From positions 1-28,031 of IMG/VR virus record IMGVR_UViG_3300013100_000469: a stretch of DNA of 28,031 nt; one strand, 5' to 3'. Shown here one piece after another: positions 1-8,598 of the stretch. Source of the stretch: a virus. The position numbers were made by a program, and so were the translations under genes. Numbering within the stretch: the first letter of the stretch is position 1; the number at the start of each line of letters is the position of its first letter. The notes under the pieces were generated by a model. It was not told the DNA's origin, searched no databases, and worked only from the letters and a program-made list of their open reading frames with translations.

Positions 1-1644
1 GAAACCTCGGACAGAATTGCCCTCCTCGACAACATCGGAGCACAGACCGAAGTGGATGCCTTGAGCGATGCCGGTCGCGGCGGTGCTTATGATGTGGTTG
101 TGTCGTATCCTGAGCTTGCGGCCATATGTGCAGTTGACCCCATATGCCCCCGCGACGGTCGCGCTGATTAGGCAATTCTCGACGGTCACATCGGAAGATG
201 TCGCGACGTACACCTCCCCGTTGATCGTGGTCTGATTGTTGCCGTAAATCCGGCAGTTCTGGATTTTTACCTTGCCCGAGGAGTCGTCGGAATAAACGAG
301 GGCGTAGATTTCCGATGTTTCCGGGTCGGAGGTCAGCGTGCCCGAACCGTTGCTGCTGAACGATGTGATCTGGCCGCTGGTGTTCGTCGCCCAAACGTAA
401 ATGTCGGAGCCCGTCACCGCGTAGATCATGTATCGCGTCGCGGTCAGGCCAGTCGGCAAGACGCCCGTGCCTCGCGTAGCGAGCGAAATGAGCATCCCCG
501 CGCGCAGGTTCGCGGTGCTGGAAACCGTCAGCTTCCCGACCGTCATATCGACGGCGGTGATCGCTACGATTTCATAATTGGCTCGGCGGAAGCCCGACTG
601 AAGCGCGTTGCCGCCGTTGGCGACGCCGATGCCGCCGTTGCCGTTGTTGTAAACGTCGCAGTCGATGAAGGTGATGTCGGTCCCAAATTCCACAACCGCA
701 CCCCAGTTGGTGTTGTCGTGGAACCGGCACTTCTCGAAGGTGATGCGGCGGATAATGTCGTTGAAGCTGTTGGCCTCAATGTCGCAGCCCGCGCCTGGCG
801 CCGTGCCCGCGCCCTTGAAGTCGCAACCCAGCGCGTAGAAATCGACGCAGGAGACGATGCTGAGGGTGTTGCGGCCGGCGACATCCCCGGTGCAGTTGAT
901 CAGCCTGACGCGCTCGCAGTATCCAGTGGTCGTGCCGTCTTTGTTGCCGACGTAGAACGCGTCCTTGCCCGATCCCGAGCCCTTTACGTTCAGGCCCTGG
1001 AGCCAGATGTTCGTCGCGCCCACCATGTGGCAGACGTTGGAGGTGGTTATGCTGCGGCCATCGACCGTGACATTGGGACCGGCGATGACCGAGCAGTTGG
1101 ATACCGCACTTAGCTGGAACACCCGCACCGCGCCGCTCGCGGCCTCGATGGTGCTGTTCGGCTCGATGCTGAAGTGGGTGTTGTTTTGGAAAACGACCGT
1201 CTGGGTGCGCCACGCGGCGGTGTCGCGGTTCCAGACGCCAGCTTTTCCGTTAGCCGCGAGGTAGCTGATCCAGGCATTGATGCGGGCGGACTGATCGGTC
1301 GCCCCGTCGCCTCGCGCGCCGAACATGTGGAGCGACGGGCGCTCTTCATTGAGCTTGAATCCCCGCCCCGTCGCGTCTCGGAACGACGAATAGGGATTTG
1401 CGGTGACGTAGGCGGCGTCAACCGTGGCGTCATACGCGTAGCGCGCACGACCGATCCCGACGCTACCGTGCCCGCTCGTCTGAACGAGGTCGGTTCCGGC
1501 CGGGATGGTGAATGTCGAGCCCGCCGTGAACAGGCCGACCGACAGGACGTTGCCGCCCGGATCGCCCTTGTCGCCCTGGGGTCCGGTCGGGCCGGTAAGG
1601 TCAGTGGCGGCGGTGCGCGCGGGCAAGTTGACCTGAACGCTCAT
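1..1644 (-). CDS. Tail spike/fibre, right-handed beta-helix type (partial, runs off the left edge)
   Basis: Reading leftward from ATG at 1644 the frame stays open to base 1, so at least 548 residues are present and the C-terminus is missing. Residues 18-31 form a short collagen-like stretch (GPTGPQGDKGDPGG), common near the attachment end of phage fibres. Residues about 106-130 carry the MFGARGDGATD signature that opens the pectate-lyase-3/GDSL-type beta-helix fold. After that come repeating short beta-rich coils with many Asn, Cys and Gly. The likely role is host-surface binding, perhaps polysaccharide cleavage, at the tail tip; no catalytic residues can be assigned. The start overlaps the stop of the upstream connector gene as ATGA. 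Being last of the visible late genes fits a P22 gp9-like position. Confidence 0.8.
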   Translation of the reverse strand, partial: MSVQVNLPARTAATDLTGPTGPQGDKGDPGGNVLSVGLFTAGSTFTIPAGTDLVQTSGHGSVGIGRARYAYDATVDAAYVTANPYSSFRDATGRGFKLNEERPSLHMFGARGDGATDQSARINAWISYLAANGKAGVWNRDTAAWRTQTVVFQNNTHFSIEPNSTIEAASGAVRVFQLSAVSNCSVIAGPNVTVDGRSITTSNVCHMVGATNIWLQGLNVKGSGSGKDAFYVGNKDGTTTGYCERVRLINCTGDVAGRNTLSIVSCVDFYALGCDFKGAGTAPGAGCDIEANSFNDIIRRITFEKCRFHDNTNWGAVVEFGTDITFIDCDVYNNGNGGIGVANGGNALQSGFRRANYEIVAITAVDMTVGKLTVSSTANLRAGMLISLATRGTGVLPTGLTATRYMIYAVTGSDIYVWATNTSGQITSFSSNGSGTLTSDPETSEIYALVYSDDSSGKVKIQNCRIYGNNQTTINGEVYVATSSDVTVENCLISATVAGAYGVNCTYGRKLRIRHNHIISTAATGIAQGIHFGLCSDVVEEGNSVRGF

Positions 1645-2297
1645 TGCAGGCCGCCGTATGGATTTGAGGAGGTGCGCAGCAGCGCCGTATCGACCGCGAC
1701 CCCTTGGCGCTTGCCGTAGCGGGCGCGCATCTTCTGGGTGCTTTCGGTGATCAACGCGGCCGTCAGCGGCGGAACCGGCTGGGCGTCAGCGGTGCAGAGA
1801 AGCCCCGCCAGACGCGCCGCGAGGTAAAGGTCCATGTCCGCGTTCAGGGGAATTTCGCTCGCCAGCGTCAGCGCATCGGCGCGGGTCCACTGGGCGATGT
1901 CGGAGCGATAGAAGTAGATGGCTTGGGTGTCGGACAGCTCATCCGAAACCGCGACCCTGGCCCCGTCCTTGGGGGCGCGGTCGTCATAGCCCTCGCAGGC
2001 CAGCGAGACCTGATTGCAGCAGTAGAGAACCTTCCGCGCCGAACTGACCGAGCCCGGTATGGTGACGACGGTCGGATTTGCCGAGGTGACGCGGACGCGC
2101 TCGTTCTCGCCCGCCGTGTAATCAACGGCGGTATCGACCTCCGTCCAATGCGTCATGCCCGGCAGCGACAGGACCAGCATTTGCAGGTCCGCGAGCGCGG
2201 TGGACGCATCGGTGGCGTCGAGCCCACGGCGCTGATCGCGCAGCCCTCCGGCCATGCGATAGGCGCGCGTGATGATGTCGCGACAGGTCGTGACCAT
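1641..2297 (-). CDS. Putative head-tail connector / tail accessory protein, P22 gp4-like
   Basis: This 218-residue protein opens with a helix-rich segment (TCRDIITRAYRMAGGLRD, then ADLQMLVLSL) typical of head-completion adaptors that bind below the portal ring. A beta-rich middle (residues about 60-130) and a helical C-terminus ending in KMRARYGKRQG follow. P22 gp4 is about 166 residues, so this is somewhat longer. The position, after coat and before the tail spike, is what one expects of gp4, and the call leans on that context as much as on sequence. The start has a GGAG ribosome site 8 bases upstream. The stop overlaps the spike start. It could instead be another tail adaptor such as a tail tubular protein. 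Confidence 0.5.
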   Translation of the reverse strand: MVTTCRDIITRAYRMAGGLRDQRRGLDATDASTALADLQMLVLSLPGMTHWTEVDTAVDYTAGENERVRVTSANPTVVTIPGSVSSARKVLYCCNQVSLACEGYDDRAPKDGARVAVSDELSDTQAIYFYRSDIAQWTRADALTLASEIPLNADMDLYLAARLAGLLCTADAQPVPPLTAALITESTQKMRARYGKRQGVAVDTALLRTSSNPYGGLQ

Positions 2298-2334
2298 TCA
2301 TCGCTCCGGGCAGGCTTTGATTTTCAGGAAAGGA

Positions 2335-2352
2335 CGGGGGCCGAAGCCCCCG
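2335..2352 (-). terminator. Hairpin with UUCG tetraloop, probable terminator or mRNA stabiliser
   Basis: On the minus strand a perfect 7-bp stem CGGGGGC/GCCCCCG closes a TTCG loop, just after the small post-coat gene. The tail after the stem is TCCTTTCC, which is pyrimidine-rich but not a clean U run, so termination may be partial. It may mainly protect the 3' end of the structural mRNA. Confidence 0.55.
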
Positions 2353-2357
2353 CTGAG

Positions 2358-2597
2358 TTACGAGGAGGCGATGATGCCCTTGAGCTTCAGGTGGGCATCG
2401 ACGGCGCGAATCCAGGTGACGATCGCGTCGGCTTGCGCCTGGCTGAAGCCGTAGGGGGAACTATTGGTCGCGGCCGTGGCGGCCGGGGCCGTGGTAACGG
2501 TCATCTGGGCAATGGGCGTGGCCCCGTGGAAGCCCACGACATCGGAGGCCGATTGGCCGAGACTGATGCCGTTATTCTTCGAGAGTTGGCGAGCCAT
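2358..2597 (-). CDS. Small virion-associated protein with GFHGATP motif
   Basis: This 79-residue protein lies directly after the coat gene. It has a short N-terminal segment with the VVGFHGATPIAQ motif, an Ala/Thr-rich linker, and a C-terminal helix (ADAIVTWIRAVDAHLKLKG). Small proteins with a GFFGATP-like motif are frequent in phage structural modules and are usually annotated as hypothetical, head-fibre or tail proteins. The helical end could trimerise. AAGGA lies 8 bases before the ATG. It sits between two strong hairpins, so its expression may be set separately from coat and connector. A structural role is inferred from position. Confidence 0.6.
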   Translation of the reverse strand: MARQLSKNNGISLGQSASDVVGFHGATPIAQMTVTTAPAATAATNSSPYGFSQAQADAIVTWIRAVDAHLKLKGIIASS

Positions 2598-2611
2598 GAT
2601 GGCTGTCCTTC

Positions 2612-2645
2612 AAAATGAGGCGGGCGGCCCGCTAAGACCGCCCGC
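2612..2645 (-). terminator. Terminator-like hairpin downstream of the coat gene
   Basis: Reading leftward, the stem GCGGGCGG pairs perfectly with CCGCCCGC (2638-2645 with 2620-2627) around a 10-base loop, followed by CTCATTTTG. The TTTT comes 4 bases after the stem. It sits in the 65-bp gap between coat and the next gene, where a partial terminator would make coat mRNA exceed downstream mRNA. Confidence 0.6.
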
Positions 2646-2662
2646 TAGCTGTTGGGGAAAGG

Positions 2663-3904
2663 TTAGGCGGTGCCGCTGAGGCGCGTGCCACGGCGAGGAT
2701 CGACCATCTTCACGCCGTACAGGATGTCGAACCTGTGCATGTGCGTGTCGTTGGTCGAGTCGGACGAGCGCCAGTAGCGGACGGTCAGGCCGGTGTCGGG
2801 ATCGGTCGAGTAATCGGCCTCTCCGGTGAACGGCATGGTCAGCTTGGCCGACACCAGCGCGATGGCTTCCTTGCGGAAGATCGTGCCGTACTTGTAGGTC
2901 GTGGCGTCGGTGTTGGTCGCCGTCGCATCGCCCATCCACACCAGAGCCGCCGAGTCGGCCGGGGCCGAATCCACGTTCTGGAACGCCCCCGAAGCGATGA
3001 TCGGCGGCGAGATCGTCGCCGTCAGAGCGCCACCGCTGGTGGAGGTGTCCGAGTTGATGATCGTGAACTGCTGAAGGCGGCCCGTCGAAACCTTGGAGCG
3101 CGGGTTGACCTCATAGACGTTGGCGATGGTGAAGACCTCGCCCGCCGTCACGGTCTTCGAGGCACCGAGAGTCTTCAGGACGATGGTCTGCGTCCAGTTG
3201 CCATCCTTCGCCGAGGCGTAGGTGACGTTCTGGTTGGCGCCATCGACCGCGCCGCCCGTGCGCGTTCCGGTCGTGACCGTCCCGGCGTTCTGGGTGGAGT
3301 ACCAATCGACGTTGCCGAGCATGGGAAGCTTGGCGCGGGTCAGCGCGTCGGTGGCTTCCTTGGTTTGCGCGGTCAGGCCGGACAGTGAGCCCAGCATGGC
3401 CCACGCGTCGGACGGATGCAGAAGGCCAATTCGGCCGTCCTGCTCGACGGCCATTTCGTCCAGCCGTTGCGGGCCAGCGGTGAGGTCGGCGTAGGAGTTA
3501 ATGGCCTGCCCCGGCGTGCCCGCCCAGTTGTAGAACTTGGCGGTAAGGGCGTGCAGATCGGAATCGACTTGCTGGGCGAGCTGAGCGGCGGCGGCGTTCA
3601 TCGCCTTCGACTTCAGCAGGCTATCGACGGTGAGGGTGTCCTCAACCGAGGTGAACTCAACGTCGATGCCCTTTTGCTTGTCGATGGTGACGGCGATTTC
3701 GCCTTCGACCACGTCTTGCACCTGGGCGACCGCGCCATCGCGCACGGTGAACTCCGGCACGCGCTTGGCGTAAACGGTGTTACCGACCTTACGGAATTCG
3801 TCCTTGAACTCCGTCGTGACCAGCTTGGGCAGGACGACGCTGTTCTTCAGCAACTTCAGGAAGGTGTTGGAATACACCTTGGGGGAAAGCAGAGCATTGC
3901 TCAT
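2663..3904 (-). CDS. Major coat protein, P22 gp5-like (HK97 fold)
   Basis: At 413 residues this matches the usual length of the P22 coat family (P22 gp5 is 430). The N-terminal arm (residues 1-70) precedes a helical region ending near TVDSLLKSKAMNAAAAQLAQQVDSD at 90-115, which would be the spine helix. A segment with QDGRIGLLHPSDAWAMLG follows. The Thr/Gly-rich beta middle at about 205-300 would correspond to the inserted I-domain. The end (DILYGVKMVDPRRGTRLSG) resembles the C-terminus of this family. It would form the icosahedral shell on the scaffold encoded just upstream. The assignment rests on gene order, length and layout as well as sequence resemblance. Confidence 0.82.
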   Translation of the reverse strand: MSNALLSPKVYSNTFLKLLKNSVVLPKLVTTEFKDEFRKVGNTVYAKRVPEFTVRDGAVAQVQDVVEGEIAVTIDKQKGIDVEFTSVEDTLTVDSLLKSKAMNAAAAQLAQQVDSDLHALTAKFYNWAGTPGQAINSYADLTAGPQRLDEMAVEQDGRIGLLHPSDAWAMLGSLSGLTAQTKEATDALTRAKLPMLGNVDWYSTQNAGTVTTGTRTGGAVDGANQNVTYASAKDGNWTQTIVLKTLGASKTVTAGEVFTIANVYEVNPRSKVSTGRLQQFTIINSDTSTSGGALTATISPPIIASGAFQNVDSAPADSAALVWMGDATATNTDATTYKYGTIFRKEAIALVSAKLTMPFTGEADYSTDPDTGLTVRYWRSSDSTNDTHMHRFDILYGVKMVDPRRGTRLSGTA

Positions 3905-3958
3905 GGCTTAGGGTTCCATCTAAGGGAGGGGCGGCGTCTCGCGACGCTGCTGTGGGGA

Positions 3959-4744
3959 TCAGCCGTACTGCTTCTCGAAGGAAGCGAAGTCGGCCGTATC
4001 GGGAGCCACCTTGAACTGCCCGTTGTGGCCGCGATTGGTGGGCGGCGGCTCGGGAGCCGAGGTGACGGTTTTTGCTTTAGGGGCGCTAAGGCCCATTTCA
4101 ACTTTGGCGATCTCGCGAGCCTGGAGGGAAAGCGGCATGGCCGAGAGGCGGGCGAGTTCACCGGGTTTGGAGCCGTAGTAGTCCGCAAGTTGCGGGCCGA
4201 CTTCGGATTCCAGCAGGATTTCGTTCAGGGCCGGGGGCAGGGTCGGCAGATCGCGGAACGCAGACAGGCCATCGGGCTCGCCATCGGGGAAGGTTTGTGA
4301 AACCCGTTCCTCGAAGGTCTTGACCTTGGACTGTAGCGTCTGACGCTGGGCGGTTTCCTTCGTCCGCTTCTCGACAGCCTGCTCAACCTTCCAGTCGGTC
4401 AGGTCGTCGATGTAATCGGGGTCGTAAACGCCGCCCGGATACTTCTCGGGATCGGGCCTGCCATCGGTTTGCGGCTCTTTGGCCGGTTGTTGCAGTTCCG
4501 CGAGCCGCGCTTCGGCGGCGGCGGCCCTGCGTTCGGCTTCCCGCTGTTTGGCGGTCAGCTCATTGATGCGTTCTTGCGCCGATTTCTTGGGCTTGGGCGC
4601 GGGAGCGTCCTCGCCTTCTTCGGTCGCGGCGGCTGCATCTTCGCCGGGTTGCTCCTCATTTTCCGACGTGTCGTCGGCCACCTGAGAGTCAAGGGTGGTG
4701 TCTTCGGCGGCGGCTTCAGCCGCCCCGGTTTCGGTGTCTGTCAT
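3959..4744 (-). CDS. Capsid scaffolding protein
   Basis: This 261-residue, highly charged protein lies between portal and coat, the standard place for a P22 gp8-like scaffold. The first 50 residues are acidic and low in complexity. A coiled-coil segment rich in Ala, Glu and Arg covers residues about 52-90, and a helical middle follows. The C-terminus has a basic patch (NRGHNGQFKV) before a short amphipathic end. In P22 the C-terminal basic helix-turn-helix of the scaffold binds coat. The exact coat-binding element here is inferred. It should be present only in procapsids and leave during packaging. No protease signature is seen. Confidence 0.78.
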   Translation of the reverse strand: MTDTETGAAEAAAEDTTLDSQVADDTSENEEQPGEDAAAATEEGEDAPAPKPKKSAQERINELTAKQREAERRAAAAEARLAELQQPAKEPQTDGRPDPEKYPGGVYDPDYIDDLTDWKVEQAVEKRTKETAQRQTLQSKVKTFEERVSQTFPDGEPDGLSAFRDLPTLPPALNEILLESEVGPQLADYYGSKPGELARLSAMPLSLQAREIAKVEMGLSAPKAKTVTSAPEPPPTNRGHNGQFKVAPDTADFASFEKQYG

Positions 4745-4765
4745 GTGCGCCTGAAGCGTCGGCTG

Positions 4766-6763
4766 TTACGCGGCCGTCGCGCCCGTTGCGGGTTGTCCAG
4801 GGGTTGGGGAGCCCTGCCCGAATTTCGCGGCGTTCTGGGCTTCGCGCTCAGCCGCCTTACCGAAAGTGTGGTCGCCAGCAATGCCGTGCATCTGCATCGC
4901 GGTCAGCTCGAGTTCGGCCTTCTGGGCTTCGAACTCGGCCTTCGCCGCATTGGCCTGAGCCTGCTTGACCGCAGCCTCCTTCTCCTGAAGCTCCAGGGTC
5001 GCACCCTGCATCTGCATCTGCTGGGCTTGCTGCGCAGCGGGATCGGGCGGGGGCGGCGGTTGCGCGCCCTCCTCGCCCTGTAGAACCTGCGGCGGGATCG
5101 TCTTCTTCAGCCGTTCGGCCAGAACGTCAGCCATCGGCCAGTCCATCGCCTTGGCGATCAGGTCGCCCGCGAACTGCGCGGCGGCTGGGACCGACTGAAT
5201 GAACTGCATCATCGACTCGGCGGCCTCGACGCGCTTGGTCGAATAGGACGGGCCGGCCTCCACAACGATGTCGTATTTGCCCTTGTTGATGTCGATGCTT
5301 TGCGGGTTGTTCGGGTCGTTGATCTTCTGGACTTTGGTCGCGTCGTCTTCGCCCACAACGCGGATCGTGCGGGCCGTGTCGTACACAACCGGGATCAGTT
5401 GATTGATGACCCGTCCGCCCTCGGCGATCCCCGCCTGAAGGTTGTCGTGATAGACGTAGGTGGCGACATCGCCTTCCTTCTGGCGGGCGAGGATGGCCTT
5501 GCCGGAGGTTTCGTTGGACCGGGCGCCAAGGCTTGCGTCGTGCAGGCCGGTGACATCCTTCATGTCCTGCGAGTTCAGCGCCGCTTCCTGAAGCACGGCG
5601 GCGGGCATTTGCGGCGGCGCGGTGCGGGTCGGCGGATTGCCGGGCTGGCCTTCGTAGATCAGCAGCGGGTCGTCGGACTTGGCAGCGTTCCTGAAATCGT
5701 CCTCGCGATCCTCCGGGAGCTGCGACGAATGGGCGAGCCACTTTTCCTTCGGCGCCAGCGCCAGCATCTCGGCCGACACCGAGCGCCAGTAGTTCATCAG
5801 CCGTTGCGGGTCCTTCGCGAACCGGACCAGGCCAAAGCGAACCTTCTTCTCCCCGACGTTGATCTCCCAGCCGGGCACGCGGATGATCGGAACCCGGTCG
5901 ATGGGAAGCTCGAACGGCCCCTCAAGGATCGCGTGGCCGGTGATAAGGTACATGCAGGCCGTCTTGCGCCGTGCCGTGCGGGTCTGAACCGGCTTCACGC
6001 CCTTGGGCAGCTTGTCCTCGGGAACGACAACGCCGCCCTCCAGCAGCGCCAGCTTCAACGGCTGGGTCTTGATGACCCAGTATTCCGTCACCTTCACCGT
6101 GTCGGTCGTCATCCACCCCTGCGTTTGCAGGAGCGGCACGTCGAGCTCCGAAGGCTTGTCGTCCGGATACTGCGCCTCGAACGCCTTGCGGGGCCAATCG
6201 TCCTGCACGAAGCAGTAGCGCGCGTCCCTGCCCGTGGGCTCGATCAGGAACGGGTCCCAGACAACCGCGAACGGGTTGGGGATGCGCTCGACGGCGATGT
6301 CACGGTCGAAGCCGTCTTCCGAGGCATAGCGAAGGCTGACGCGGTAGTTGCCGATCCCACAGCCCACCTGCGACTGACCGGCGGAAGCATAGACGCCCTG
6401 CGCATCCGAGCTGCGCTCAATGGCGCGGATCAGGCCCTCGCGGATTTCGGCAAGGTCTTTGTCGGCGTCTTCGGCCGGGCGAACGCGAATGGCAGGCCGG
6501 TTGATGCGAATGTCGCCGACGACCTGCGCCACGAACTGCGGCAGGCGGTTGATGGTCAGACAGGGGCGGCCCTTGCGGCTGGTGAGCGCGCTGTCATCCC
6601 ATTGCTTGCCGGCCAGGAACTCCAGGTCTTCAAGCGCCGCGTCACGGTTCTCGCGGTCAGCGTCAACGGCCTCCTGAAAGCGCTCGCGGGCCTCCTTGAG
6701 GAAGGCGGCTTCGTCTTCGTAGCCTTCGGGGATTTTGCGGGCGGGCGACTTCGTATCGGCCAT
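4766..6763 (-). CDS. Portal protein, P22 gp1-like
   Basis: This large protein of about 665 residues forms the dodecameric ring through which DNA enters the head. The P22-portal signature is clear: an N-terminal helical region with FLAGKQWDD and GRPCLTINRLPQFVAQV, then PNPFAVVWDPFLIEPTGRDA, then a tunnel and crown region. The C-terminus (about 560-650) is a long Gln/Ala-rich coiled coil, like the barrel of P22-type portals. I chose ATG at 6763, overlapping the previous stop as TGATG. GTG at 6766 is also possible and would add one residue. The P22 portal is 725 residues. Terminase upstream and scaffold and coat downstream support the call. Confidence 0.92.
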   Translation of the reverse strand: MADTKSPARKIPEGYEDEAAFLKEARERFQEAVDADRENRDAALEDLEFLAGKQWDDSALTSRKGRPCLTINRLPQFVAQVVGDIRINRPAIRVRPAEDADKDLAEIREGLIRAIERSSDAQGVYASAGQSQVGCGIGNYRVSLRYASEDGFDRDIAVERIPNPFAVVWDPFLIEPTGRDARYCFVQDDWPRKAFEAQYPDDKPSELDVPLLQTQGWMTTDTVKVTEYWVIKTQPLKLALLEGGVVVPEDKLPKGVKPVQTRTARRKTACMYLITGHAILEGPFELPIDRVPIIRVPGWEINVGEKKVRFGLVRFAKDPQRLMNYWRSVSAEMLALAPKEKWLAHSSQLPEDREDDFRNAAKSDDPLLIYEGQPGNPPTRTAPPQMPAAVLQEAALNSQDMKDVTGLHDASLGARSNETSGKAILARQKEGDVATYVYHDNLQAGIAEGGRVINQLIPVVYDTARTIRVVGEDDATKVQKINDPNNPQSIDINKGKYDIVVEAGPSYSTKRVEAAESMMQFIQSVPAAAQFAGDLIAKAMDWPMADVLAERLKKTIPPQVLQGEEGAQPPPPPDPAAQQAQQMQMQGATLELQEKEAAVKQAQANAAKAEFEAQKAELELTAMQMHGIAGDHTFGKAAEREAQNAAKFGQGSPTPGQPATGATAA

Positions 6764-6963
6764 CACATCCCCACCGACGCTAACTCTTCACGCGTCGCGT
6801 CTGCGGGCGGCACATACTCGAAATGGCCCATGTTCAAGAACCAGCTCTGGGTTTTGCTATTGAACGCCATCCACTCGCGCGGCGGCACGTAACGGACCGA
6901 GCCAACGGCCCAATCCATGACGCGGCCATCAGGTAACCGGACTTGTCTGACGATGCCCTTCAT
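6763..6963 (-). CDS. Small conserved phage protein between terminase and portal
   Basis: This 66-residue protein starts with no gap after the terminase stop (TGA then ATG) and its stop overlaps the portal start. It contains YVPPREWMAF and FEYVPP, two short repeats of a YVPP motif, and is otherwise soluble and mixed in charge. No family is recognised. Its place in the packaging operon suggests a packaging or assembly accessory role, which is inference only. Confidence 0.65.
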   Translation of the reverse strand: MKGIVRQVRLPDGRVMDWAVGSVRYVPPREWMAFNSKTQSWFLNMGHFEYVPPADATREELASVGM

Positions 6964-8250
6964 TCACATCCCCATCCATGAACCGGCTTGCTGCGGTCGG
7001 CGCGCTTCCCGCTTCTGGCGGGGCTCTTCGTAGGCGACGCACATCAATCCGAAGGCGTCAGCGCCGTGCGATGACCAATCGTGGTTTGGTCCAAGGCCAA
7101 TCTGGCGCTTGTCGTCCTTGCGCTCGTGGTAAGCACCCAGCGCCCCACGTCCCGCTTCCGTGGTCGTTTCGTTGAACCAGATGCGGGGAAACAGACGGCG
7201 GCCTGCGTCAATGCGGAGCATGGCCGCGCCCGCCCCTTGGTTCAGAACGACCTCGACATCAAATCCAGCATCCCGAGCCTGATCCTCGTAGGATCGGCCG
7301 GTGCTGTTCTCCGGTCCAACACGCGACCCGTCGTGAGGCAGGCACACCATGCAGCCGCGATAGCCGCGCTCGCGTAGTTGGTCGAAGTAGAATGCGGGCG
7401 GCTGGCCGCTGCCCTCGATGTAGTCGATCACACGGATTTCACGCCCGACGAACTGAGCAACCCAGATGGCGGTGTGATCCTTACGTCCAAGGTCCCAGAA
7501 CGTGCGGACTTGCATGTTCGGGTCGCGGGCCACGTTCCCGATACGGCCCTCCTTCTTGGCGAGGACCAAGCTAGCTGCGTAGTAAGCTCCCTGGGTGACG
7601 GTCACGTAGCCACCTTCCCAGATGTGGTCGTAGTCATCCGGCGTCATGCGCAGGCAGTCTTGGCGCTCCTGCTCAAGCTCTGCGGTAAACCACGGGTTCT
7701 CTCGCCAATTGGCGTTTACGACGACGGCGCCAGTCGGGACCTCTGGTCCGCGCAGCATCAGGTCAACCGGATCAACCTTCCGGCGCGCGTTCCACGAGAA
7801 CCACAACTCCGATCCGGGAGCCCGTATGGTCGGGCGCAGCAGTTTCAGGCTGTTGGCCGAAAGCGATTGCGCCTCCTCGGCCCACGAGCGCATGAAGCCC
7901 TCAAGCGACTTGATGCTTTCGGCGGTGTGGTCTTGCATCCCCTGGAAGATGATCGCACCGTCTCCGGGTGTCTGGATCACCTCTTTGAAGACCTTGAAAC
8001 CGTCAGCCTCGCCAAGCCCGAAGTCACTCAGCTTGCTTTCGATCAGGCGTTTTGACGACTCCTTGAGGCTCTTTTGAACCTCGCGGATGCAAACAGACAG
8101 CAGGCCCTTCTCGTAGAGACTGTCGTCGATCAGCTTGCCCGCGAAGAAGTGCGACTTGCCGGAGCCCCGACCACCCCAAGCGCCTTTATAGCGAGCGGGC
8201 GCGAGTAGCGGGGTGAATGCCCTAGCTGTCGGTATGTCGAGGGTCGACAA
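6964..8250 (-). CDS. Terminase large subunit (ATPase-nuclease)
   Basis: This 428-residue motor protein pumps DNA through the portal and cuts it. Walker A is GGRGSGKS at residues 26-33, and the Walker B with catalytic acidic pair is in SWAEEAQ at 122-128. The RNase H-like nuclease half starts at FWDLGRKDHTAIW (D253), continues through LPHDGS (D307), and ends with DWSSHGADAFG (D398). The pattern fits the PBSX/Terminase_3-type large subunits that accompany P22-like capsids. It overlaps the small subunit by 29 bp in another frame. The C-terminal 25 residues are basic and may contact the portal. Confidence 0.93.
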   Translation of the reverse strand: MSTLDIPTARAFTPLLAPARYKGAWGGRGSGKSHFFAGKLIDDSLYEKGLLSVCIREVQKSLKESSKRLIESKLSDFGLGEADGFKVFKEVIQTPGDGAIIFQGMQDHTAESIKSLEGFMRSWAEEAQSLSANSLKLLRPTIRAPGSELWFSWNARRKVDPVDLMLRGPEVPTGAVVVNANWRENPWFTAELEQERQDCLRMTPDDYDHIWEGGYVTVTQGAYYAASLVLAKKEGRIGNVARDPNMQVRTFWDLGRKDHTAIWVAQFVGREIRVIDYIEGSGQPPAFYFDQLRERGYRGCMVCLPHDGSRVGPENSTGRSYEDQARDAGFDVEVVLNQGAGAAMLRIDAGRRLFPRIWFNETTTEAGRGALGAYHERKDDKRQIGLGPNHDWSSHGADAFGLMCVAYEEPRQKREARRPQQAGSWMGM

Positions 8251-8512
8251 TGGTTCGCCTCACCTCTTGGACCGTGGCGCTGACGTTCGCGTCCAACTCA
8301 ATGCTCTGGCCGGGCTTGCCGTGCGCCCTGTCAAGAACGCTGTTGGCCGCCGCGACCTTGGCTGCGTCGCTGTCGCTGTTGCGGGCCACGCTGATCAGGA
8401 TTTGCAGCGCCTCTTGGCTGTATTCCTGAGCCGCCTCGCGAATATCCGCAGTGACCTTGTTCACCGCGCCCTTTGGCCTTCCGGCTCCTTCGCGCTTTCC
8501 GCCTCGGGCCAT
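8222..8512 (-). CDS. Probable terminase small subunit
   Basis: This 96-residue protein begins MARGGKREGAGRPKGAVNKVT, the GRPKG-type basic N-terminus common in phage small terminases. A helix-rich middle (IREAAQEYSQEALQILISVA, then DAAKVAAANSVLDRAHGKPGQ) follows and would oligomerise and recognise packaging DNA. It lies directly before the large subunit with a 29-bp overlap. Similar proteins are annotated either as small terminase or as DUF5681-like, so the name is likely rather than certain. Confidence 0.7.
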   Translation of the reverse strand: MARGGKREGAGRPKGAVNKVTADIREAAQEYSQEALQILISVARNSDSDAAKVAAANSVLDRAHGKPGQSIELDANVSATVQEVRRTIVDPRHTDS

Positions 8513-8538
8513 GTTTGATTTCTCTGATAAAAGATCAG

Positions 8539-8598
8539 CTATTCACTCACCCAGCGCATGAGGATTGCCCATGCGAGGAGGAGAAGGGTTGTGGTCAC
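8539..8598 (-). CDS. 19-residue hydrophobic microprotein
   Basis: A GTG at 8598 overlaps the stop of the 100-residue gene as GTGA, with AAGG 8 bases upstream. The frame reads a short polar start, the hydrophobic run TTTLLLLAWAILM, then RWVSE and a TAG stop. That run is just long enough to insert in a membrane. Every neighbour uses the same overlap style, which argues that it is translated. A holin-like or regulatory peptide role cannot be told from sequence. Confidence 0.45.
   Translation of the reverse strand: MTTTLLLLAWAILMRWVSE

Noticed and set aside
3416-4300. 294-codon plus-strand frame
   Set aside because: It is antisense to coat and scaffold genes and its composition is that of a GC-rich shadow.
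5300-6892. Long open frame of 530 codons on the plus strand
   Set aside because: It lies opposite the portal gene, has Arg/Val/Asp-rich shadow composition and no ribosome site. The minus-strand portal has clear family motifs.
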